From: Mesolinea sp040772305
Lineage (GTDB): Bacteria > Chloroflexota > Anaerolineae > Anaerolineales > Anaerolineaceae
Assembly (NCBI GenBank): GCA_040772305.1
Contig: JAXGYK010000001.1
Location: 434,001-498,000, forward strand
Direction: 5' to 3'
Length of the DNA stretch: 64,000 nt
Shown here: in pieces, positions 27,125 through 34,031 of the stretch
Layout: each line of letters opens with the position of its first letter
How positions within the stretch are numbered: the first letter of the stretch is position 1
Notes under the pieces: model-generated
What the model saw: only the letters and a program-made list of their open reading frames with translations
Databases searched by the model: none
What the model was told of the DNA's origin: nothing
Translations under genes and position numbers: made by a program

Positions 27125-27348
27125 TCATCTTCTGCCAACCTTCTCAGGTAAAGTCCATATAGACCAAGGTCCAGAAGCTTTGTACTTGTCCCTCAAGCCA
27201 TGGATAGACTGGAGCATAGCCACCACTTTTTTAGCTATTCCTCTAGGTACCACAGAAAAGATGTTGCGGTAGAAATGCATCACGCATCCTTGATATTGGG
27301 TTTGTAGATAGACCTCAGCCAAGCCCTCTGCCAGATCCAGGATGCTGG
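27125..27348 (-). mobile_element. Remnant of an IS256-family (Mutator-type) transposase
   Basis: About 70 residues on the minus strand read LAEGLAEVY, then YQGCVMHFYRNIFSVVPRG and VVAMLQSIHG. This matches the middle of IS256-type transposases, where a C-x2-H-F-x-R-N motif precedes VP. The rest of the transposase is missing on both sides, and no inverted repeats were found. The fragment is therefore an inactive scar. It abuts the truncated DUF2142-like gene, so an old insertion may have broken that gene. Confidence 0.65.
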
Positions 27349-27537
27349 TTAGTGTTTAATAAAGAGATAGTGGGCTCACTCATCAGGAGAAACGCCAGTA
27401 TTCAAAGAGAAGGCAATCCAGAGGGTGAGGGCTAAGAAGGGTAGCAGGATCGAGAAAATTTCCCAGCGACTGCCCAAGTCGGGTGTTTGCTTGGATATAA
27501 ATCTTGCTTCTGTCGTCTCTACAGGATCGAAACCCAT
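27349..27537 (-). pseudogene. Truncated DUF2142-like membrane protein gene
   Basis: On the minus strand an ATG at 27537 opens a frame with a hydrophobic helix followed by TGVSPDE, an in-frame TGA, then AHYLFIKH and a TAA at 27349. This lines up with TGIAPDEVAHFLFSKH of the intact gene at 25238-26626. Only about 60 codons remain. The internal stop and the truncation next to the IS256 fragment show it is dead. It directly follows the methyltransferase operon, so it may once have been its last gene. Confidence 0.75.
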
Positions 27538-27593
27538 TTTTTCAGAATTTCAATTAGTCTTCTTGAGTATACATTAATGACAAAAAAACAGCA

Positions 27594-28982
27594 CTATTCG
27601 CTAGCATGCATGAGATAAAGCCAACGCTCTGAGCCTTCGACTGGTTGCGATTTAATGATCTTGAAGTATTTTAAGAAAGCTGTCTCAAAGCCCTCAAGAG
27701 TATAGTTAGGGAAGATATCCTCCCGAGAGGATAAAAGACGTTTCACCTGCGAATCCGATTTAGGTACAAACTCTATTATCAGTTGTTTGCTCAGGCTCTT
27801 AAAGTACTCTGCGATTTTTTCGAGAGGGACATTATTCGAGATTGCCAGATGGTGGACCAAAGCCAAAGCCATTACTAGGTCGACAGGACCTCGACTCTGC
27901 ATTGACTCACGTTCATTGTTTTGCCAACCTAACCCTGGGGAGGGATTGGTAAGATCCATGATCAATGGCAACATATATTTCTCTTTGTCACGTTTTACAA
28001 GTGCATAATTTTGCTGAACAGCACCATGGTCGATATCGAAAGCTACGGTTGGGATACCCATCTCAGATGCAATGCGACTAAATTCTCCGGTATTAGCACC
28101 TAAATCCCATACAGCTTTTGGGTTAGTTTTGAGGACAAACTCCCTTACTAAATTGCGCTTTTTTTCAAAAGACTCTTTGGTGTAATTATTATCCTCATAG
28201 TAATCTGTCCATTCAGTATGAATGGTGGGAACATTCAGTTTACGAACAGTCTCTATCAAATTATTCAAAAGACCTATCATCGCAGTCTTTGAGAATCGTC
28301 CTCTTGAACTTATTTCTTCGCGGCCGATCTCATTATTAGCGTATCTTAGTTGAGATTTAGCATGTAAGTGAATATGTGTGGTGAGTCCCAAATTCAGCCT
28401 TGTACTGGCTGGTAAAAGTTTGCTGGCTAAATCCAAAGGGATACCATCGATATAGATACGCAGCAATTGGTTCAGACGTACATCCCGATGGACCATCAAA
28501 GCCAATGGCGCAAGGAAATGTTGACAGAACTGTTTATAAGCTACCCAAGGTAGGTCCTCTTCATATAAATCGAAGGAGAGAGTATCAATAAAAACGGGGG
28601 TTCCTTCACGAAATTGGATGTTATAAGCACTAGCATCCTTGAGGACCATTCCAAACTCCAGTGCCCGGCGGGCAATTGCGAGTGTGAGGATAGCCGCATC
28701 TTTAAGCTGGTCAAAACACCATTCATATGGATAAGAGAAAAAATCTAGCTGTTCAGGTTGAATGACTTTATAAGCAATGTCAGGCTCTAATGCATGCTCC
28801 AACCCAAGTTCCTGATGAGCAAGCAGGGTTTTACTTTTGGTCAGCTGCTCGTATAAGCCTTTTGCCATGAGTTGGTCGTACTCTTTTATGTAACGTTTGT
28901 TTACCTGGCGAAGTACAACACCATCCCGCATGAAAACGAAACCATTTGGGTCCCTGAAAGATCCTGCGTTTTTTTTGTCCAT
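27594..28982 (-). CDS. Large methyltransferase-domain protein with N-terminal kinase-like segment
   Basis: A 462-residue protein. The C-terminal half is a class I SAM methyltransferase with motif I VWDLGANTGEFS (about 291-302), VAFDIDHGAV and DLVMALALVHHL. The N-terminal half (about 15-210) is a separate domain. It holds LKDASAYNIQF...PVFID (about 114-133), which resembles the D-x4-N catalytic loop and following ID of aminoglycoside-phosphotransferase-like kinases. That likeness is inference. Related proteins are sometimes labelled NoeA-like nodulation methyltransferases. It is the last gene of the sulfatase-like operon and probably modifies a surface glycan or lipid. Confidence 0.7.
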   Translation of the reverse strand: MDKKNAGSFRDPNGFVFMRDGVVLRQVNKRYIKEYDQLMAKGLYEQLTKSKTLLAHQELGLEHALEPDIAYKVIQPEQLDFFSYPYEWCFDQLKDAAILTLAIARRALEFGMVLKDASAYNIQFREGTPVFIDTLSFDLYEEDLPWVAYKQFCQHFLAPLALMVHRDVRLNQLLRIYIDGIPLDLASKLLPASTRLNLGLTTHIHLHAKSQLRYANNEIGREEISSRGRFSKTAMIGLLNNLIETVRKLNVPTIHTEWTDYYEDNNYTKESFEKKRNLVREFVLKTNPKAVWDLGANTGEFSRIASEMGIPTVAFDIDHGAVQQNYALVKRDKEKYMLPLIMDLTNPSPGLGWQNNERESMQSRGPVDLVMALALVHHLAISNNVPLEKIAEYFKSLSKQLIIEFVPKSDSQVKRLLSSREDIFPNYTLEGFETAFLKYFKIIKSQPVEGSERWLYLMHASE

Positions 28983-28987
28983 GAAAC

Positions 28988-29206
28988 TTATTGCTCTTTA
29001 TCAATGGCAGTTGGGTCCAGGTTTTCATCTAACTCAAGATCTTCTTTGCCTTTCCCGCCAAAGAAAGTCTTGATTTTATTCCAGAACACCCGGATGAGAA
29101 CGCCGGCTCCCAGCACAGCGCCAATTACGAATTGGATCAGCATGCTGCCTGAACCAGGATCAAGATAGTATACTTCTTTAGGTATGATAGAAAATAATTT
29201 GAACAT
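28988..29206 (-). CDS. Small single-helix membrane protein with DPGSGS motif
   Basis: A 72-residue protein. YYLDPGSGSMLIQ is followed by a Gly/Ala-rich membrane helix (about 22-42), a short basic stretch (FWNKIKTFFGGKGK) and an acidic tail. Small proteins with a DPG(S/T)GS motif before a Gly-rich helix are found in other bacterial glycan loci, but I know of no assigned function. It lies 5 bases upstream of the methyltransferase gene and 71 bases downstream of the unknown membrane-anchored protein, in the same operon. It may be a scaffold or regulatory subunit of a membrane complex. Confidence 0.7.
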   Translation of the reverse strand: MFKLFSIIPKEVYYLDPGSGSMLIQFVIGAVLGAGVLIRVFWNKIKTFFGGKGKEDLELDENLDPTAIDKEQ

Positions 29207-29277
29207 TTTTGATTGTCTCCTTTAATACTGAACGAATTTAAAATTCAACTTTACATTCGCATTCGACGTTACATTTC

Positions 29278-30267
29278 CTAATAATTTAGTGTTATTGTAT
29301 GGCCAGTATCTACGATTCCGAATCTCGTCTCAGATTCATAGAGATATAAGAGGATCGTATAAGTATCAGCAGGCAGATAGTCTTCGTATACTTTAGCAAA
29401 AAACCCACTATCAGCTGCTTCCCCAGCTAGAAGCGATGGCACCGTTGGAGAAATCTCAGAATAGGGCACTATGGCAGCCCCAATTTGATAATATTCATTC
29501 TTGGTACTTCTCAACAGAACACTCAACCATTTCCGATCATTTTCTCCTGAACCAGGAATATTTGCCCACCCGTAAATAACTAATAAATTGGCATCTCTGT
29601 TTTCAACTTCATAATTTCGCACATGATTCAGTTCATAATCAACGGTTTCGTTTTCTTTTCCTTTTATATACATTGATGGGAGATATCGTGGCTCTTGTAA
29701 TGGAAGCTCGTCTACTGTATATGAAGCTTTGAAAAAACCTGTGGAATCTTTTATAAAAAAATAATTAGTTCGAAGAAATCCTCTCATTTCCTCATCTTCT
29801 ATGACTTCAATATAGAGTCGATATATACCAGGATTAAAGAGTAGTGGCGAAAAGTCTGACGTAAAACCAATTCTTTCCCCTGGGATTTTTAAATTAGGGT
29901 ACCTCAAAATTAAATCAGGTCTGTTGGTAGTCGTTGTCTTTACTCGGTAGAAATTCCCCGGGGCAACAAAGACTAATGCAACTGACCTCTCAGGATTCAA
30001 GTTTTCTCGTTCGATAAACGCCCAACCAGAAAGGATGATGGTGCTCCGAAGATCATCTAAAGCTTTATATTGGTACAGTCCTCCATGAACTTCAAAAACA
30101 TCATCTCTACCGGTATCAAGGTCTCTTAACTCTTCGTTTAGAATACGCTCAACTGATTGTTCAGAACCGTTTTTTAATGTTCCAATAATGTAATCTGAAT
30201 AGAAGAATAAAAAAAGCGGTACTGTAAGAACAACAGTCAATATAAATCGTCTAAACCCTGATTTCAT
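29278..30267 (-). CDS. Membrane-anchored extracytoplasmic protein of unknown function
   Basis: A 329-residue protein with a single N-terminal membrane helix (about 8-25) and a large outside part. The outer part seems to contain two related beta-rich halves. Each has a strand such as IILSGWAFIERENLNPERSVALVF or LLVIYGWANIPGSGENDRKWLSVLL, then a stretch about residues rising to a short Tyr-rich strand. No catalytic motif was found. Its start overlaps the stop of the sulfatase-like gene by four bases (ATGA), so the two are translationally coupled and may act together outside the membrane. Confidence 0.6.
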   Translation of the reverse strand: MKSGFRRFILTVVLTVPLFLFFYSDYIIGTLKNGSEQSVERILNEELRDLDTGRDDVFEVHGGLYQYKALDDLRSTIILSGWAFIERENLNPERSVALVFVAPGNFYRVKTTTTNRPDLILRYPNLKIPGERIGFTSDFSPLLFNPGIYRLYIEVIEDEEMRGFLRTNYFFIKDSTGFFKASYTVDELPLQEPRYLPSMYIKGKENETVDYELNHVRNYEVENRDANLLVIYGWANIPGSGENDRKWLSVLLRSTKNEYYQIGAAIVPYSEISPTVPSLLAGEAADSGFFAKVYEDYLPADTYTILLYLYESETRFGIVDTGHTITLNY

Positions 30268-31706
30268 TTCAATTCATCCGCACGCAATGGGATATTTGAG
30301 TCTAAAACAGTGTTCAGCGTTACTATCAATGTGTTCAACCCAGATAAACCCTCTATGTTAAGTTCTCTACCACGGAAATAGACTGCATTGAGTATCTTTG
30401 CCTGAGCTTCTAGGGGCACACTGAAATCAACATAGCGCATCCCATGGTCAGATTGAAGAATAATGACACATTGAGGATCAGTAGTCACAATATACTCTAA
30501 GGTGTCTCTTATAAGACTTGTAGCGAAAATGAATTGATTCTTATACAACCGTTTATCTTTTATATTTGTAGTCTCAGTTTCTTTTACTCTATCGCCAGTT
30601 GCAGTAAAGACAAATGGAGAATGGGGAAAATTTATATGCCCCATAATAAATTTCCCCCCCAATGGAGGAATATCCATTTTGCGGAACTCTTGGAACCAAT
30701 TAAGAATCATCTCTGCCCGCTGATTCCTATATTGGTTAAAGAATGGTGATCCTATCGAATAGCCTAAGACGATTTGGAAGAATGATCGACCGTCTTGGGT
30801 TTTAGTATCAGAGGTTGAAGCAGGTAAGGTAGATGATAAACCAACAAAATCATCATTCTCACTTTTCCCTATTACTTCATATCCGTATTCTTCCAGTAGA
30901 GGATACAAAGCCCCATTCCAACGGTAGGTCCTCAACAAATCAGGCGGGTCGTCTGGACCAGCGATATAGTCAAGATTAAGCAAATTTGCTAGTATCCAAG
31001 TTGTCTGAGGGATAACGGTCTGGCCTGGAGCAATAGGATTTGAACTTGTCAGTGAAACGTTAAAACCACTTTTCCTCAGAAAATCCAAGAACTTTGTATT
31101 GTCATAATCATAGAATTGCTCCATCACATCAAACGCTGAGTATTCATCGAATATTAAATAATAAATGTTTGGAGTTTCCCTCTGAGGCAACGGGTGTTCA
31201 GTTTCCTTATAGTTTGGCAATTGGTTTATTGGGATTGTGGTATTTGTGGCATACCAATATAGGATTATCTGGACCCCGTTGATAACAAGGAGTATTATCA
31301 AAAAAACGGTAATATACAGGGCAACGGATCTCAGAAGTTTATCATTAAGAAATTTAACTGCCAGTTTCGCAAAAAAAACAATCGTGAAGAATAAAACAGA
31401 CAATCCTTGCCAATAGTTAAGCGGCCAGAACTTTTGGACAAAGGTTAGCAATAGATTATAGGTCAAAAATATCGGAATAAAGCCCGAAATCATTACCGCC
31501 ATAACCAGTGGCTTCCCTATTAACAGTATCAATAACAACCAGACGATTAACACAAAAACCAGAATATATATCGACGGAATAATTGCCTCTTTAAAGGTAA
31601 CTAATCCTATGTTTTGTGAATACAAGTAAAAAGGATAGTAGAAAGACCCTAATACAAGGAGAAGGATTGCCTTACTAAGTTCTCTAGTGCTTGGTGTTAA
31701 ATTCAA
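30264..31706 (-). CDS. Sulfatase-like membrane enzyme (alkaline phosphatase superfamily), 5' end severed by an IS
   Basis: Predicted membrane protein with about five helices (residues about 10-165) and an extracytoplasmic alkaline-phosphatase-superfamily domain. That domain has the metal-binding start NIYYLIFDEYSAFD, a nucleophile region rich in Thr (PGQTVIPQTTW) and a late QSDHGMRY block. The layout recalls LTA-synthase or phosphoethanolamine-transferase enzymes, so it may transfer a phospho group to a surface glycan. The present start is a TTG at 31706 next to the IS481 end. Removing the IS and one target copy restores 11 in-frame codons and an ATG at 32839. Expression is therefore probably altered. 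Confidence 0.7.
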   Translation of the reverse strand: MNLTPSTRELSKAILLLVLGSFYYPFYLYSQNIGLVTFKEAIIPSIYILVFVLIVWLLLILLIGKPLVMAVMISGFIPIFLTYNLLLTFVQKFWPLNYWQGLSVLFFTIVFFAKLAVKFLNDKLLRSVALYITVFLIILLVINGVQIILYWYATNTTIPINQLPNYKETEHPLPQRETPNIYYLIFDEYSAFDVMEQFYDYDNTKFLDFLRKSGFNVSLTSSNPIAPGQTVIPQTTWILANLLNLDYIAGPDDPPDLLRTYRWNGALYPLLEEYGYEVIGKSENDDFVGLSSTLPASTSDTKTQDGRSFFQIVLGYSIGSPFFNQYRNQRAEMILNWFQEFRKMDIPPLGGKFIMGHINFPHSPFVFTATGDRVKETETTNIKDKRLYKNQFIFATSLIRDTLEYIVTTDPQCVIILQSDHGMRYVDFSVPLEAQAKILNAVYFRGRELNIEGLSGLNTLIVTLNTVLDSNIPLRADELK

Positions 31707-31707
31707 A
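31701..31707. repeat. Target site duplication, left copy (ATTCAAA)
   Basis: The seven bases ATTCAAA directly before the IS481-family left end at 31708 are repeated at 32801-32807 directly after its right end. This fixes the insertion boundaries and shows a simple transposition event. Confidence 0.85.
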
Positions 31708-32800
31708 TGTACTCTAGTGAAACATACCTAACATCGTGAATAACTAGTAGAATTATACAAGGAGATCACGATGGACGCAGGATTAAGAGTAGCACATCAG
31801 AAACTGAGTGTCTTGCAGCTGGCAGAGAGTTTGCGCAATGTTAGCGAGGCTTGCCGCCAGCGCGGGGTTTCGCGCACCCAATTCTACGAATACAAGCGCA
31901 GGTTTCAGACTCACGGGATCGAGGGATTGAAGGATCTCCCTCCCATACCCAAATCCAATCCTCTCACCACACCTCCCGAGCAAGTAGAGCGGATCTTGGA
32001 ACTTAGCCTGGAACACCCCACATGGGGATGCAACAAGCTGTGCGACAGCCTGGCTCTTGAAGGGATCAAAATCAGTTATCCCACCATTCAGAATATCCTC
32101 AACAAGCATGAGATGGGTACTCGCTATGAGCGGCTACTCAAGCTCGAAGAGCGAAGTCTCGAACACCAGATCGAGTTGAGCCCCCAGCAAGTGGCCTGGA
32201 TCGAGAAGGCCAATCCCTGCTTCCGGGAGCGGCATATCGAGAGCAGCCGGCCGGGGGAAGTGCTTTCCCAAGATACGTTTTATGTCGGTGTGCTCAAGGG
32301 CGTGGGGCGGGTCTACTTGCACGCAGTCGTGGATACTTATGGCAGCTATGCCTTTGGCTTTCTGCACACCACCAAACAGCCAGAAGCAGCAGTAGCAGTT
32401 GTCCACAATGACGTCCTACCTTTTTACAAAGAAAAAGGGCTACCGGTGGATGCGATCTTGACCGATAATGGGCGTGAATTTTGCGGGAAAGACACCCATC
32501 CATACGAACTCTATCTGGAGCTCAATGACATCGAGCACCGCAAGACCCAGGTGCGCAGACCGCAAACGAATGGGTTTGTTGAGCGCTTCAACCGAACGGT
32601 CCTGGACGAATTCTTCCGCATCGCCTTTCGCACGAAGTTGTACGAATCTGTGGAAGCACTTCAGGTAGATTTAGACGCCTGGTTGGTCCACTACAATACC
32701 GAGCGACCACACCAGGGCTATCGTAATCAGGGTCGGCGTCCTATTGAGACGATTGAGTTGTTTTCAGCTCAGGGTGTTAGGAATGAGTCCTAAGAGTACA
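31708..32800 (+). mobile_element. Complete IS481-family insertion sequence
   Basis: The element has imperfect terminal inverted repeats of about 28 bases. Both ends start TGTACTCT and share a CCTAACA block further in. It holds one transposase gene (31771-32793) and is bounded by the 7-base duplication ATTCAAA. The clean duplication and intact gene point to a recent insertion. It landed within codon 12-14 of the sulfatase-like gene that reads leftward from 32839, separating that gene from its start codon and promoter. Confidence 0.9.
31771..32793 (+). CDS. IS481-family transposase
   Basis: A 340-residue DDE transposase. The N-terminal helix-turn-helix part (LRNVSEACRQRGVSRTQFYEYKRRFQ) is followed by an integrase core with Asp in LSQDTFYVGV, Asp in AILTDNGREFCG, and Glu in TNGFVERFNRTVLDEF. 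The end has the typical HYNTERPHQGY. A strong ribosome site (AAGGAGAT) precedes the ATG. The gene is full length and looks functional. It is divergent from the sulfatase-like gene it interrupts. Confidence 0.95.
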   Translation: MDAGLRVAHQKLSVLQLAESLRNVSEACRQRGVSRTQFYEYKRRFQTHGIEGLKDLPPIPKSNPLTTPPEQVERILELSLEHPTWGCNKLCDSLALEGIKISYPTIQNILNKHEMGTRYERLLKLEERSLEHQIELSPQQVAWIEKANPCFRERHIESSRPGEVLSQDTFYVGVLKGVGRVYLHAVVDTYGSYAFGFLHTTKQPEAAVAVVHNDVLPFYKEKGLPVDAILTDNGREFCGKDTHPYELYLELNDIEHRKTQVRRPQTNGFVERFNRTVLDEFFRIAFRTKLYESVEALQVDLDAWLVHYNTERPHQGYRNQGRRPIETIELFSAQGVRNES

Positions 32801-32839
32801 ATTCAAAAAAGAAGAGCTGCCATTCTTTGAAATAATCAT
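32801..32839 (-). pseudogene. Severed 5' end of the sulfatase-like gene, with right copy of the target duplication
   Basis: Bases 32801-32807 are the second ATTCAAA copy. Reading the minus strand from the ATG at 32839 and joining across the IS gives 11 codons (MIISKNGSSSF) in frame with the TTG now used as the start at 31706. No stop interrupts the join. This fragment is thus the original translation start, cut off by the insertion. The native promoter should lie in 32840-32915, shared with the divergent aminotransferase gene. Confidence 0.7.
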
Positions 32840-32915
32840 TGAAGTAGTTATAATACAAATCGTTGCGTAGAGTCAATCATTTTTTAAACTATAAACTGAA
32901 AGCGATACGGTAGCA

Positions 32916-34031
32916 ATGCAGAACGAGCCCATTTATGTTACCAAACCATTCCTCCCTCCCATCGAGGAATTTATAGATGGTGTGAGAGATATATGGAAAT
33001 CACATATTCTCACTAATTACGGACCCAAGAGTCTTCTTTTACAAGAAAGACTTGCCTGTTACTTGGATATTGCTAATCTTTCTCTTTTCGTGAATGGACA
33101 CCAAGCCTTAGAAACAGCAATTAGAGCATTGGATCTGAGTGGTGAAATTATTACCACTCCATATTCGTTTGCATCTACCACTCATGCCATTGTGCGATCT
33201 GGACTTAAACCAGTTTTTTGTGACATCCGAAGAGATAACTTCAATATTAATGAGTCTTTGATAGAAGAAAACATAAACGAGCATACTAGTGCAATAGTTG
33301 CCGTTCATGTTTACGGGATTCCATGTGATGTAGCGGGTATCGAACGAATTGCCCGAAAGCATGGCTTGAAGATAATCTATGATGCGGCTCACGCATTTGG
33401 GGTAACTATAGAAGGTCGTGGGATAGCTTCTTTTGGCGACATTTCGATGTTTTCCTTCCATGCTACCAAAACTTTCAATACAATCGAAGGTGGAGCTTTA
33501 GCCTTTGCAGACTCCAATCTAGCCAGGAAAATATACCTGCTCCAGAACTTTGGGATTGAGAATGCCGAAGAGGTTTTGCTTCCTGGTACCAACGCAAAAA
33601 TGAACGAATTCCAAGCTCTAATGGGCTTGGTAAATCTAACTCACATCGATGAACAAATAGCCCGTCGAGGGAAGGCTGTGTCTCTTTATCGGGAGCTTTT
33701 ATCAGATATACCGGGGATTGAACTGCAATCTGAAGTTGGGCCTGAGGTTCGTCAAGCATATACATACTTTCCGGTTTTAGTGTCCAAAAAGGCATCCATA
33801 AATCGCGATGAGCTTGCTCTTTTTATGAACAACAATGGTGTATTTCCGAGAAAATACTTTTACCCGCTGATAAGCGAATTCGCCTGTTACCGGGATAAAT
33901 ATATAAGTGACACACCCATTGCAAAGGATATTGCCTCTCGGGTTCTGTGCCTGCCGTTATGGAGTGAAATGGAAACGGATCAGATATGTAGGGTTTGTAA
34001 TTTGATCCGAAAGGGAATGCAATATTCATGA
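32916..34031 (+). CDS. DegT/DnrJ/EryC1/StrS-family sugar aminotransferase
   Basis: A PLP-dependent aminotransferase (371 residues) that probably aminates a nucleotide-activated keto-sugar for surface polysaccharide. Visible motifs are TTPYSFASTTHAI, the PLP-Asp region IIYDAAHAFGV, and SFHATKTFNTIEGGAL, where the Lys in HATK binds PLP. MNEFQALMGLVNL and the C-terminal half are also typical. No ketosugar-forming dehydratase other than RfbB is nearby. The end overlaps the next gene by four bases (ATGA), so the three genes from 32916 to 37709 form one operon. Confidence 0.9.
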   Translation: MQNEPIYVTKPFLPPIEEFIDGVRDIWKSHILTNYGPKSLLLQERLACYLDIANLSLFVNGHQALETAIRALDLSGEIITTPYSFASTTHAIVRSGLKPVFCDIRRDNFNINESLIEENINEHTSAIVAVHVYGIPCDVAGIERIARKHGLKIIYDAAHAFGVTIEGRGIASFGDISMFSFHATKTFNTIEGGALAFADSNLARKIYLLQNFGIENAEEVLLPGTNAKMNEFQALMGLVNLTHIDEQIARRGKAVSLYRELLSDIPGIELQSEVGPEVRQAYTYFPVLVSKKASINRDELALFMNNNGVFPRKYFYPLISEFACYRDKYISDTPIAKDIASRVLCLPLWSEMETDQICRVCNLIRKGMQYS

